A DNA stretch of 64,000 bases from Teichococcus oryzae (GTDB taxonomy: Bacteria; Pseudomonadota; Alphaproteobacteria; Acetobacterales; Acetobacteraceae): assembly GCF_008386565.1 (NCBI RefSeq), contig NZ_VUKA01000005.1, positions 62,001 to 126,000 on the forward strand, read 5' to 3'. Numbering within the stretch: the first letter of the stretch is position 1; each line of letters starts with the position of its first letter. The position numbers and the translations under genes are program-made. The notes beneath the pieces are model-generated. The model did not search any database and was not told where the DNA came from. It saw only the letters and a program-made list of their open reading frames with translations. Positions 16,660-25,589 of the stretch are shown here, piece after piece.

Positions 16660-17664
16660 CTAATCCAGCGTGACGCCGAGGTCCCGCGTCACCCCGCTCC
16701 ACTTGGTGATCTCGGCATCGATGAAGCGCGCGTAATCCTCCGGTCCGCGTTCCCCGATGATGTAGCCGCCGGCCGCGAAGCGCTCGCGGATCTGCCCGTC
16801 CCGCAGGGCTTCCGCCACGGCGCCGGCCAGCTTCGCGGCGATGTCCGCCGGCAGGCCCGCGGGCGCCGAAAGCCCCATCCAGCCGGAAGCCGAGAAGCCG
16901 GGGAAGCCGCTTTCCGCCACGGTGGGCGCATCGGGGTAGAGGGCGTTGCGGCTTTCGCTCGTCACCGCCAGCACCCGCAGCCGGCCGGAGCGCACATGCG
17001 GCAGCGGGATGTCCACATTGATCATCACCAGTGGCACCTGCCCGGCGATGACGTCGGTGATCGCCGGCGCCGCGCCCCGGTAGGGCACGTGCATCAGCTC
17101 GATCCCCGCGGCGCGGGTCAGCATGCTCATCGCCAGATGGCCGGAGGAGCCGCTGCCGGGGCTGGCGAAGCTGATCGTGCCCGGCTTCTCCTTCGCCATG
17201 CGGATCAGATCGGCGAGGCTGCGCGCGGGGAAGTCCTGGGTGACCAGCAGCGCATTGGCCACGCTGGCGAACTGCGCCACATGGGTGAAGGCCGTGCGCG
17301 AATCATAGGGCATCTGCCGGTAGAGGCCATGATTCATGGCGTTCTGGCCATTGCCCGAGACCAGGAGGGTATAGCCATCCGGCGCCGCCCGTGCGACCTG
17401 CGCCGCGCCGATATTGCCGTTGGCGCCGGGGCGGTTCTCCACCACGAAGGGCTGGCCGAGGCTGTTGCTCATCTGCTGCGCCAGGAGGCGCGCCACCACG
17501 TCGTTGCTGCCGCCCGGCGGAAAGGGCACCACCAGGGTGACGGGGCGTTGCGGCCAGGCCGCGCTGTTCGCCCGCGCGCCGCGCGTGGCACCGGCCAGCG
17601 CCAGGGCAGCCAAGGGGGCGGCCAATGGGGCGGCCAGGGCGGCGCGCCGTGTCAGGTTCTTCAT
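16660..17664 (-). CDS. Tripartite tricarboxylate transporter substrate-binding protein (Bug/TctC family)
   Basis: 334 residues with an Arg-containing export signal (NLTRRAALAAPLAAPLAALALAGA). Bug hallmarks: WPQRPVTLVVPFPPGGSNDVVAR, ENRPGANGNIGA, GYTLLVSG, HVPYRGAAPAITDVIAGQVPL. These periplasmic proteins bind carboxylates or amides and often are not next to a TctAB permease; none is present here. It follows the enolase-superfamily gene by 22 bases on the same strand, so the two are probably cotranscribed and the ligand may be the enzyme's sugar acid. Confidence 0.92.
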   Translation of the reverse strand: MKNLTRRAALAAPLAAPLAALALAGATRGARANSAAWPQRPVTLVVPFPPGGSNDVVARLLAQQMSNSLGQPFVVENRPGANGNIGAAQVARAAPDGYTLLVSGNGQNAMNHGLYRQMPYDSRTAFTHVAQFASVANALLVTQDFPARSLADLIRMAKEKPGTISFASPGSGSSGHLAMSMLTRAAGIELMHVPYRGAAPAITDVIAGQVPLVMINVDIPLPHVRSGRLRVLAVTSESRNALYPDAPTVAESGFPGFSASGWMGLSAPAGLPADIAAKLAGAVAEALRDGQIRERFAAGGYIIGERGPEDYARFIDAEITKWSGVTRDLGVTLD

Positions 17665-17686
17665 GCTTGTTTCCTCCGCTGGTCCT

Positions 17687-18832
17687 TCAGGCGGCGCACC
17701 GCCACGTCTCGGTGATCCAGGGCGCCAGCCGCTCGGGGTCCAGCTCCAGCCCGGTTCCGGGCGCGTCGGGCACTTCCATCGTGCCGTCCGGCCGCAGCGG
17801 AAAGGCTCCGGCGATATCGAGCAGCGGGTTCACCGAGGCGTCGTATTCGATCCACGGATAGGCAGCCGGGCCGCCGCCGCGCCGCGGCGGCACCAGCGCG
17901 GCGGCCTGCAAGGCGGCGCGCATGTTCACCGCGGTGCCGAAGACATGGGGCATCACCGGCAGGTCATAGGCGGCGGCCAGGGAGGCGATGCGGAGAAAGC
18001 CCGTATAGCCGCCGCAAACGGTGAGATCGGGCTGGAGCACGGACATGGCGCCGGCCGACAATACCTCGCGGAAGGCCGCCAGGCTGGCCAGGGCCTCCCC
18101 GCCCGCGATGGCGGTGGGCACAGCGGCGGAAATGGCGGCATAGCCGGGAATGTCCTCCGGCTGCACGGGCTCCTCGATCCAGAGGAGATCCGCCTCCTCC
18201 ATGCGCCGCGCGGATTCAATGGCCGCCCGCGCGGTGTAGCCCTGGTTGATGTCCACCATGATGGCGACATCCGGCCCGGCCTGCCGCCGCATCGCGGTGG
18301 CCATGGCCCCATCCGCCCGGGGCGAGACGCCGGCGCGCGGCTTCACCGCCCGGAAGCCGCGCCGGAGGATGGCATCCACCTCCGCCGCGTAATGCCCGTA
18401 GGGATCGGCCGCCTCGGTGATGAAGGGCGCGCTGGCATAGGCGGGGATGTCCCGGCGCAGGGCGCCGCCCAGCGCCTCCGCCACGCTGATGCCCCGGTCC
18501 CGCGCGGCGAGGTCGTGCAGCGCCATGTCGAGCGCCGAGATCGCCATCATGCCCGGACCGCGCCGGTCATAGCCCAGCGTGCCGAGCATCGCCTCGTAAA
18601 GCCTGCCATGGTGATGCGGCGAGGCGCCCAGCACCATGCCCCCGAGCCGCGTCCGCACCAGCGCCGCCGCCGCCGCGGGGGAGGAGAACACCTCGCCCCA
18701 GCCCCGCGCGCCGGTATCCGCCACCAGTTCCAGCAGCATGAAGTCGCGCCGCCGGATCATCGTGCGGGCATTGCCGATCGCGGGGGACGGCGCGAAGCCG
18801 AGCTGGTAGCCGCGGATTTCCACCACCTTCAA
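17687..18832 (-). CDS. Mandelate racemase/muconate lactonizing enzyme (enolase superfamily)
   Basis: 381 residues from TTG 18832, which sits seven bases behind GGAAGGAG; the longer frame upstream has no homology. The enzyme abstracts the alpha-proton of a carboxylate with Mg2+. Metal ligands Asp194 (IMVDINQ), Glu220 (LLWIEEP) and Glu246 (AGGEAL) and catalytic His296 (MPHVFG) match mandelate racemase numbering almost exactly. The second base motif is K164-P-R166 instead of KxK. Likely a sugar-acid dehydratase or racemase. Divergent from a LysR gene and followed by a Bug protein. Confidence 0.88.
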   Translation of the reverse strand: MKVVEIRGYQLGFAPSPAIGNARTMIRRRDFMLLELVADTGARGWGEVFSSPAAAAALVRTRLGGMVLGASPHHHGRLYEAMLGTLGYDRRGPGMMAISALDMALHDLAARDRGISVAEALGGALRRDIPAYASAPFITEAADPYGHYAAEVDAILRRGFRAVKPRAGVSPRADGAMATAMRRQAGPDVAIMVDINQGYTARAAIESARRMEEADLLWIEEPVQPEDIPGYAAISAAVPTAIAGGEALASLAAFREVLSAGAMSVLQPDLTVCGGYTGFLRIASLAAAYDLPVMPHVFGTAVNMRAALQAAALVPPRRGGGPAAYPWIEYDASVNPLLDIAGAFPLRPDGTMEVPDAPGTGLELDPERLAPWITETWRCAA

Positions 18833-18925
18833 GGGCAGGCTCCTTCCCGTTGCAGAAGGCCCTGGCGGCTTCCCGGAAGGGCAGGCCCGGCCTTTGGGTG
18901 GAAGATTGTCGCGCTCCAGTCGATG

Positions 18926-18947
18926 TGCGCAAATACCAAGATGCGCA
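18926..18947. promoter_or_regulatory. Candidate LysR operator TGCGCA-N10-TGCGCA
   Basis: Two copies of the self-complementary hexamer TGCGCA, 16 bases centre to centre, in the AT-richer middle of the 134-base gap between the enolase-family gene and the divergent LysR gene. Repeat and position suit a LysR-type site, though the hexamer is not the classical T-N11-A box. Confidence 0.4.
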
Positions 18948-18966
18948 GAGATCATGTCCTGTGGTT

Positions 18967-19905
18967 ATGAACTTCGACCTGCGGGAGATGGAGGTCTTCC
19001 GCCGGGTCATGGAACTGGGCAGCGTCACGGCGGCGGCCTCGGCCCTGAACATTTCCCAGCCCGCGGTCACCCGGATGCTGCAAAAGGCGGAACAGCGCCT
19101 CGGCTTCGCGCTCTTCGTGCGGGAGAAGCGCCGCCTGCGGCCGACGGCCGAGGCGCAGATCATGTTCCCCGACACGCTCGGCGCCTTCAGCGCGATCGAG
19201 CAGGTCCAGCGCCTGGCGGGGGAATTGCGGGAAGGGCGGGCGGGCATCCTGGCCATCGCCACCATTCCGGCCCTCGCCGCCTCCGTCCTGCCGGGCGCCA
19301 TCCAGCGGTTCCGCGCGCGGCGGCCCGAGGCTTCGGTCACCTTGCAGACCTTCGGCGCGCACGAGGTCATCCAGCGCGTCGCATCCTGCCGGGACGATCT
19401 GGGCTTCATCATCGGCCCGGTCGGCCATGACGCGCTGCTGGTTTCCGACCTGCGCATGACGGAGCTGGCCTGCATCCTACCGCCCGCGCATCCCCTGGCC
19501 GCCTGTCCGAGCCTTGGTCCAGCCGAACTGGCGGATGTGCCGATCATCTGCCCCGGCCGGCACCTCGTGCTGGGCGAGCATCTGGCGCGCGCCTTCGCGG
19601 AAGCCAATGTGCCGTTCCGCATCGCCGTGGAGGTGTCGCACACCGAGGCCGCCTGCGCCCTGGTGCGGGCGGGGGCGGGGGTCGGGTTGATCAGCGGCTT
19701 CGGCTTCATGGGCGCGCGCGCGGATGACCTGGTGAGCCGGCCCTTCCGCCCGGCCATCGTCAGCACCGCCCGCCTTCTGCGGGCGCGGCTGAGGCCGCTT
19801 TCCCGGCTGGCCCAGACCTTTGTGGACGGCCTGGAGGTCGTGCCGCCGGCAGGGGCCAGGCCGGGAACGCCAGCCCGGGCGATCCCCGGGCAACAGGCCC
19901 CGTAG
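18967..19905 (+). CDS. LysR-family transcriptional regulator
   Basis: 312 residues. N-terminal winged helix (MEVFRRVMELGSVTAAASALNISQPAVTRMLQKAEQRLGFALFVREKRR) and a periplasmic-binding-protein-like effector domain (LPPAHPLA, VEVSHTEAACALVRAGAGVGLISGFG). Reads like the subgroup that governs sugar-acid or opine genes. ATG 18967; GTG 18961 is a possible earlier start. Divergent from the enolase-superfamily/Bug operon, its likely target. Confidence 0.9.
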   Translation: MNFDLREMEVFRRVMELGSVTAAASALNISQPAVTRMLQKAEQRLGFALFVREKRRLRPTAEAQIMFPDTLGAFSAIEQVQRLAGELREGRAGILAIATIPALAASVLPGAIQRFRARRPEASVTLQTFGAHEVIQRVASCRDDLGFIIGPVGHDALLVSDLRMTELACILPPAHPLAACPSLGPAELADVPIICPGRHLVLGEHLARAFAEANVPFRIAVEVSHTEAACALVRAGAGVGLISGFGFMGARADDLVSRPFRPAIVSTARLLRARLRPLSRLAQTFVDGLEVVPPAGARPGTPARAIPGQQAP

Positions 19906-20147
19906 CCGCAGCAGGCCACGCGGCGCCCATCACGTCCCCGCTCCCGGCAGTAGCGGTGGCCCGGCCCGGAGCTTATATTCCTGAAGCCGTGATTGCGGTG
20001 CTCCGGCGACGGGGAGGAGCCAGTGGCTCGCGGGCTGCGCCATCCACCGGCCGAGTTGACGGTCCGGCCCGGCTTGCGGGATGCCGCGCCGGGCCGCCGG
20101 TTCCGGCGCCTGGTTCCAGGCGGCGGCACGGCGCGCGCGGCCCCGCC

Positions 20148-23100
20148 ATGATCGACGTCGGCGCATGGCTGCGCGCCATCGGCCTCGCGCAATACGAGGC
20201 GGCGTTCCGCGACAACCACATCGACGCGGCCATCCTTCCCTCGCTCACCGCCGAGGATCTGAGGGAGATCGGCGTTTCCTCGGTCGGGCATCGCCGCAGG
20301 CTCCTTGAAGCCATCGCGGATCTGCGGCCGGCAGCGGGGCGAGAGGCGGGGCGGGAGGCGGCGGCGCCTGCCCCGCCGGCCATGCCGGCGGCCGATGCCG
20401 CCCCGCCGCCGGATGCCGCCCTGTCCGCCGGCCCGGCGGCCGAGCGGCGGCGGATCAGCGTGCTGTTCTGCGACCTGGTGAACTCGACGGCGCTGTCCGC
20501 CCGCCTCGACCCCGAGGACCTGCGGGAAGCCGTGGGGGCCTATCACCGCGCCGCGTCCGCCGTGATCGAGGCGCAGGGCGGCTTCGTGGCGCAGTTCCTG
20601 GGCGATGGCGTGCTCGCCTATTTCGGCTGGCCGAAGGCGCGGGAGGACGATGTGGAGCGCGCGGTGCGCGCCGGGCTCGCCGTCGTTGGCGCCGTTGCCG
20701 CGCTTGAATTCCCCGAGGCCGGGACACTGACCGCGCGGGCCGGGCTTGCCACGGGGGAGGTCGTTGTCGGCGACATGCTGGGCGACGCCGCGGCGCGGCA
20801 ATGCGGCGTGGTGGGCGCCACGCCCAATCTCGCGGCGCGCCTGCAGGCCGCCGCGGCACCCGGCACCGTGCTGGCCTGCTCCGTGACGCGTGGCCTCACC
20901 GGGGCGCTGTTCGAGTGGGAGGCGCTGGAGCCGCTGGCGCTGAAAGGGCTGGGCAGCGACATCGCGCCCTTCCGCCTGCTCGGCGAAAGCGGGGTGGAAA
21001 GCCGCTTCGAGGCGCTGCGCCGGGACAACGCCGCGCCACTGGTCGGTCGCGACGAGGAGCTTGAGCTGCTGCTGCGCCGCTGGCGCCGGGCCCGCGCCGG
21101 CATGGGCCAGGTTGTCCTGCTGCGCGGCGAGGCCGGGATCGGCAAGTCACGGCTGGCGGCGGCGTTGCGGGAAGCCCTGCTGGCCGGCGGCGAGGCGCAT
21201 CAGGAAATGGCCTTCTACTGCTCCCCCCAGCACATGGACAGCGCGCTGCAACCCGTGGTGGCGCGGCTGGAGCGCGCGGCGGGCCTTTCGCCCCCAGACA
21301 CGCCCGAGGCGAGGCTGGCCAAGCTGGAAGCCCTGCTGCTGCCGCTCGACCCCCCGCCCGAGGATGTCGCGCTGGTGGCCGAATTGTTGTCGGTGCCGAC
21401 GCTGGGCCGGTGGCCCTCGCCCGGCCTCCTGCCCCAGCGCCGGCGGGAAAAGCTGCTGACCGCCCTGTTGCGGCGCCTGCGCGGACTGGCCGCGCGCGAG
21501 CCGCTCCTTGTGCTGCTGGAGGACGCGCACTGGCTCGACCCGACCACCTACGAGTTCCTCAACCTGCTCGTGGCCGAGGTGCCGGCGATGCCGATGCTGG
21601 TGATGATCACGCACCGGCCCGATTTCGACACCGAGGCCTGGCTCGGCCAGTCCCATGTCACGCCGATGCAGATCAACCGCCTGGCCCGCGCCGAGCACCT
21701 GGCGCTGCTGCGGCGGGTCGCGCATGGCAAGGCCCTGCCCCTGGAGGTCGAGGCGGAGATCCTGGCGCGGACGGATGGCGTGCCCTTGTTCGTGGAGGAG
21801 GTAGGGCGGGCCGTGCTGGAAGGCGGCCTGCTGCGCGAGGAAGCGGATCGCTGGGTGCTGGAAGGGCCGCTGCCCCCCTTCGCGGTGCCGGGCAGCCTGC
21901 AGGCCTCCCTGGTGGCGCGGCTGGACCGCTCGGCCTCGGTCAGGGAGGTCGCGCAGGCCGGCGCCGTGCTGGGGCGCGAATTCGCGCATGACCTGGTGGA
22001 GGCGGTCGCCGGCCTGCCGGCGGCCAAGCTGGCCGAAGGGCTGGCGCAGCTGGAGGCGACGGGATTGCTGCGCCGCATCGGCACGCCGCCGGAAGCGCGC
22101 TATGCCTTCAAGCACACCCTGGTGCAGGATGCCGCCTATGGCATCCTGCTGCGCGAGCGCCGGCGCGACCTGCACCGCCGCGCGGCCGAGGCCATCGGGC
22201 GATTGCGGCCGGACGCCGCCGAGCGCGACCCCCAGATCCTGGCGCATCATCGCGCCGAGGCGGGAGACGCCCGCGCCGCGATCGAGCTTTACCGGCGCGC
22301 GGGCGAGCGTTCGGCCAGCCGCTCTTCCCTGCACGAGGCGCGCGCGCATTTCACCGCCGCGCTCGGGCTCCTCGACGGCCTGCCGCGCAACGAGTGGCGC
22401 GACCGCACGGAGCTTGAGCTGCAGATCCCCCTGGCCAGCGCCACGACCTGGGTGGAGGGCCAGGCCGCGCCCGCCGCCGGACGGATCTATGCTCGGGCGC
22501 GCCAGCTCTGCCGCCAGCTTGCCGATGTGGAGCGGCTTGTTCCGGTCCTGGCCGGGCTCGCCGTCCACCACACCAATCGCGGGGAACCGGAAACCGCCTG
22601 CGCGGCGGCCGAGGAAATGCTCCGCCTCGCGCTGGCGCAGAAAGACGCCGCCGCCGAATTGTCGGCCGAGCGGCTCATCGGCTACGCATCGGTCAAGAAG
22701 GGGCAGCCGGTTGCGGCACGCCGGCATCTTGAGCGTGTGCTCGATCTTTTCGACCCTGGGCGGCACCGCGTGCTGGGCACCAGCTTTCCCATGGACACCC
22801 GCATCGGGGCGTTGTCCTGGCTGGCGAACACCCTTTTCATCCTCGGCTTCCCCGACCAGGCCCTGGCGCGGGGCGGGGAGGCGCTGGCCGATGCGCGCCG
22901 GCTGCAGCATATCCAGTCACATACCGCCGCGCTGGTGGCCGGCGGATGTTCGCTGCATTGCCTGATGCGCGACCCGGCGGCGACGCGCGCGCATGCGGAG
23001 GAGCTGGAGGCGCTGAGCACCAAGGCGCCCGCCTTTCGCGACGTGGCGCGCGTTTACCGCAGCTGGGCGCTGGCCATGCTTTCGGGCGGCGGTCCGGAGG

Positions 23101-23651
23101 AAGGGATCGCGCGGATGCAGGAAGCCCTCGCCACCTACCGCGCCGGGGGCGCCGGCACGGTTGTGCCGCAGGCTCTCGGCCTGTTGGCCGACCTGCACCG
23201 CCGGGCGGGCTGGCCCGAACGGGGGCTGGCCCTGCTGGACGAGGCGCTCGCCTTCGTGGAGCGCGGCGGCGAGCGGATCTGCGAAGCCGAGTTGCACCGG
23301 ACCCGGGGCGAGCTTCTTCTGGCCCTGCCGGGCGGCGACGCCGAGCCCTGCTTCCTGCGGGCGATCGAGCTGGCGCGCCTGCAACAGGCCAGGATGTGGG
23401 AGTTGCGCGCCGGCCTTGCCCTGGCGCGGCTTTGGCGCGGCCGCGGCTGGCACCGCAAGGCCCATGACCTTCTGGCGCCGGTCCAGGAATGGTTCACCGA
23501 AGGCTTCACGCTCCCCGAGCTGGCCGAGGCGCGGGCGCTCCTGGATGAACTCGGCGCGGCGACGGGCATTGTGCGGGGGCGAGCATCGGCACCCTCCCGC
23601 CGGGATGGGAGGACGCCCGAGCCCCGCCACAGCCCGCGAGGGAGTGCATGA
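20148..23651 (+). CDS. SAM - class III nucleotidyl cyclase - AAA/ATPase - TPR signalling protein
   Basis: 1167 residues, cytoplasmic. Order: SAM domain (about 3-62), Ala/Pro linker, class III cyclase (100-275), P-loop ATPase (295-620, Walker A GEAGIGKS 327-334, Walker B LLVLLED 453-459) and a long TPR-like helical C-terminus. Cyclase metal ligands Asp109 and Asp153 and transition-state Asn227/Arg231 (PNLAAR) are present, but the purine-selecting Lys before GDG is Gln149 (VAQFLGDG). The catalytic metal site is therefore intact while base specificity may be altered. ATG 20148 begins the SAM domain. No partner gene is adjacent. Confidence 0.88.
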   Translation: MIDVGAWLRAIGLAQYEAAFRDNHIDAAILPSLTAEDLREIGVSSVGHRRRLLEAIADLRPAAGREAGREAAAPAPPAMPAADAAPPPDAALSAGPAAERRRISVLFCDLVNSTALSARLDPEDLREAVGAYHRAASAVIEAQGGFVAQFLGDGVLAYFGWPKAREDDVERAVRAGLAVVGAVAALEFPEAGTLTARAGLATGEVVVGDMLGDAAARQCGVVGATPNLAARLQAAAAPGTVLACSVTRGLTGALFEWEALEPLALKGLGSDIAPFRLLGESGVESRFEALRRDNAAPLVGRDEELELLLRRWRRARAGMGQVVLLRGEAGIGKSRLAAALREALLAGGEAHQEMAFYCSPQHMDSALQPVVARLERAAGLSPPDTPEARLAKLEALLLPLDPPPEDVALVAELLSVPTLGRWPSPGLLPQRRREKLLTALLRRLRGLAAREPLLVLLEDAHWLDPTTYEFLNLLVAEVPAMPMLVMITHRPDFDTEAWLGQSHVTPMQINRLARAEHLALLRRVAHGKALPLEVEAEILARTDGVPLFVEEVGRAVLEGGLLREEADRWVLEGPLPPFAVPGSLQASLVARLDRSASVREVAQAGAVLGREFAHDLVEAVAGLPAAKLAEGLAQLEATGLLRRIGTPPEARYAFKHTLVQDAAYGILLRERRRDLHRRAAEAIGRLRPDAAERDPQILAHHRAEAGDARAAIELYRRAGERSASRSSLHEARAHFTAALGLLDGLPRNEWRDRTELELQIPLASATTWVEGQAAPAAGRIYARARQLCRQLADVERLVPVLAGLAVHHTNRGEPETACAAAEEMLRLALAQKDAAAELSAERLIGYASVKKGQPVAARRHLERVLDLFDPGRHRVLGTSFPMDTRIGALSWLANTLFILGFPDQALARGGEALADARRLQHIQSHTAALVAGGCSLHCLMRDPAATRAHAEELEALSTKAPAFRDVARVYRSWALAMLSGGGPEEGIARMQEALATYRAGGAGTVVPQALGLLADLHRRAGWPERGLALLDEALAFVERGGERICEAELHRTRGELLLALPGGDAEPCFLRAIELARLQQARMWELRAGLALARLWRGRGWHRKAHDLLAPVQEWFTEGFTLPELAEARALLDELGAATGIVRGRASAPSRRDGRTPEPRHSPRGSA

Positions 23652-24086
23652 TGTTCCCGCTGCGCCCGTTGCAGGCGCAGCGGCATGGTCAGCGCGCCGC
23701 CGAGCAGCGGGAAGGCGAAGGTCGTGACGATGCCGCGCCGCGCGACAGTCCTGTGGTCCGGCGTGGAAGGCGCGCCGATCAGCCCGGGCGGGATGTGCCA
23801 GGTCCGGCCGATATTGCCAGGGCCGCGAGCACCCGCCCCGTTGCTCCGGGACTGCCTTGTTCCATGACGGGACGCGGAAGGATTGAGCCGAAGCCATCCT
23901 GTGAAAAGCACCGCGCCCGCCACACGGTTCAATCTCCTGAACGGCGAAGCGAAGACCCAGCGCGAAGAAGGTTCCATCGGCGCGCATGGCCAGGCCGGAG
24001 ACCGTCATCATTGTCCTTTTGCCGATGTGGGCCCTTCGCCGGAGGCCGTGCCGGACAAGGGTTCCGCCGCCATCCGCGGCGGGGCG
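23652..24086. other. Gene-free region, possible remnant of a decayed membrane-protein gene (-)
   Basis: About 435 bases. On the minus strand, two frames carry protein-like pieces: GLAMRADGTFFALGLRFAVQ near 24010-23920, and in another frame a hydrophobic stretch GIVTTFAFPLLGGALTMPLR near 23740-23680. Together they could be a frameshifted fragment of a transporter, but no intact frame joins them and no family is certain. On the plus strand nothing is convincing. Confidence 0.25.
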
Positions 24087-24890
24087 TCAATGCGCGAAAC
24101 GCCGCGGAAAGCCATCCGGGCCGGGCGATCCGCCCTCCAGCTCCGCCAGGGCCCTGAGCAAGGGCTGCTCCGAAAGGCGGAGAACGCCCGCGAACTGGCT
24201 GTCCATTTCCAGGATCAGGAACACGGCGGCGCCGATCGCCAGGGCGATCACCAGGAAAGTCGCCACAACCGTGCCGTTGCGCGGCGAGTTCAGGCCGAAG
24301 CTGACAAGAATGGCAACGGTCCAGATGATCACGATGCCCAGAATGACGGGCCGGACGGTCGGCCCCGCCTGCTCGATCAGAAGCCAGCGCTGGCGAAGCA
24401 GGGACAGGGCCGATTGCAGCGCCTGCTGCCTTATCCAGGCCTGGTGGGGATCACCCGCCGCAAGATCCTGGATTGCATCCTGCACCTGTTCCAGCAGCGC
24501 CCCCGCCGAGGCATCGTCGATGCCGACGAAGCGCGCGCCCTTCCCGGGCCAGAGATCCTGCAGGATGCGCTCCGTCGAGCGGCGCAGCAGGGCCCGCGAC
24601 GCCGCGGCCTCGTCTCCATGGCGCTGCAAGGTACGGTCAAGCAGGATGGTTTCGGCGGCATAGGCGCGCATTTCCCTGTCGGCGGAGTCCGACGCGGATT
24701 TCGCGGTTGCGATCAGAAGACCGAAAACCAGGGAGGTCAGCACCGAGATCATGCCCATGCCGATCCTGATGACGTCGAGCGTTTCCTTTGTCAGGTGATG
24801 GCTCGGAAGCACCCGGTGGAGCTGCAGGCCGACAACGCCCCCCGCGAACACGCAGCCAGCGGCAACAAGGCTGGCGATGATGTCGTTCAT
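24087..24890 (-). CDS. DUF4239 membrane protein (bestrophin-like)
   Basis: 267 residues. Hydrophobic segments at about 5-25, 44-63, 183-202 and 210-229, with a roughly 115-residue soluble helical loop between pairs; the motif IRIGMGMISVLTSLVFGLLIATAKSA after the first segment is the conserved core of DUF4239. The family is widespread and has no established function; the paired-hairpin layout resembles bestrophin-like channels. Monocistronic, minus strand. Confidence 0.75.
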   Translation of the reverse strand: MNDIIASLVAAGCVFAGGVVGLQLHRVLPSHHLTKETLDVIRIGMGMISVLTSLVFGLLIATAKSASDSADREMRAYAAETILLDRTLQRHGDEAAASRALLRRSTERILQDLWPGKGARFVGIDDASAGALLEQVQDAIQDLAAGDPHQAWIRQQALQSALSLLRQRWLLIEQAGPTVRPVILGIVIIWTVAILVSFGLNSPRNGTVVATFLVIALAIGAAVFLILEMDSQFAGVLRLSEQPLLRALAELEGGSPGPDGFPRRFAH

Positions 24891-25069
24891 GGGGATCGTG
24901 CTTCCGAACGGTTCACAACAGCCTCCCCGGGGAGCATGGCGCGATCCCGTGCCCGCCGGAACGCCGCGGAAACCCAGGCAGGGGATTTGCCGGCGGAACG
25001 GGCCGCCCCGCCCTGGGGATGGAAGGGATGCCGGCGGCGGGGCTTCACCTCAACGGCGCGATCCTGCCT

Positions 25070-25390
25070 TCACGGCGTGGGGGGATTGTTTCGCCTGCCC
25101 TCGATCGGGTTGATGAGCCCGCTTCCCGCTGTTGGCATGCCGGTGCCGGGGCCGGGCGGCAGCGAGCGGGCGCCTTCCACCGGGTTGATGGCACCAGTGC
25201 CGGCCGTGGGGCTGCCGACACCCGGCGCGGGGTCCTGCATCCTGCGGCCCTCCACGGGCGCGATGGTCCCGGTTCCCGCGGTCGGCGAGCCCGCCGTGGA
25301 GGGGGCCGCCCCCGTGGAAGCGGGCGGCGCGTTGCAGGCAGCCAGCAGAAGTCCGAAGCCAGACAGCATCACGAGGGGCAAGCGTGTCAT
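25070..25390 (-). CDS. Small lipoprotein with three 25-residue repeats
   Basis: 106 residues. Signal LPLVMLSGFGLLLAAC gives a lipobox LLAAC with Cys19, so it should be lipid-anchored. After an Ala/Pro/Ser linker come three repeats starting at residues 35, 60 and 85, each opening with (S/M)PTAG(T/S)G-x-I-x-P(V/I)EG-x-R, a strict 25-residue period. GGAGAACCCC precedes the ATG at 25390. No family recognised. The Pro/Gly-rich repeats suggest an extended or disordered periplasmic segment. The gene is divergent from a small membrane-protein gene. Confidence 0.65.
   Translation of the reverse strand: MTRLPLVMLSGFGLLLAACNAPPASTGAAPSTAGSPTAGTGTIAPVEGRRMQDPAPGVGSPTAGTGAINPVEGARSLPPGPGTGMPTAGSGLINPIEGRRNNPPTP
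25091..25288 (-). repeat. Three in-frame 75-bp tandem repeats
   Basis: Codes for residues 35-100 of the lipoprotein. The three units encode SPTAGTGTIAPVEGRR, SPTAGTGAINPVEGAR and MPTAGSGLINPIEGRR, spaced exactly 75 bases apart with more diverged 9-residue spacers. Conservation of the coding sense in every unit argues for selection on the protein. Confidence 0.75.
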
Positions 25391-25589
25391 GGGGTTCTCC
25401 AGGATCGAGGCACGCGCTGCGGCCCGTGCTACCGCAGGCTAGCACGCAAGGGCAGCCCGACCATTCTATTTTCGTATCGAGTATCGGGAAGGCTCGCACT
25501 ATCCATGGGCAGGCGCGCCTGGAAAGCCCTGGCCGGGAGCGGCGCCGGGGATGCCGGGAATGGGCGATCACCTGTTGGAAGGCGGCGAA

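Noticed and set aside
18567..20801. Minus-strand open frame of 744 codons
   Set aside because: Runs antisense across the LysR gene and the start of the cyclase gene and into the enolase gene in another frame; no coherent domain.
21147..22910. Minus-strand open frame of 587 codons
   Set aside because: Antisense to the ATPase part of the SAM-cyclase-ATPase-TPR protein, low-complexity composition, no SD.
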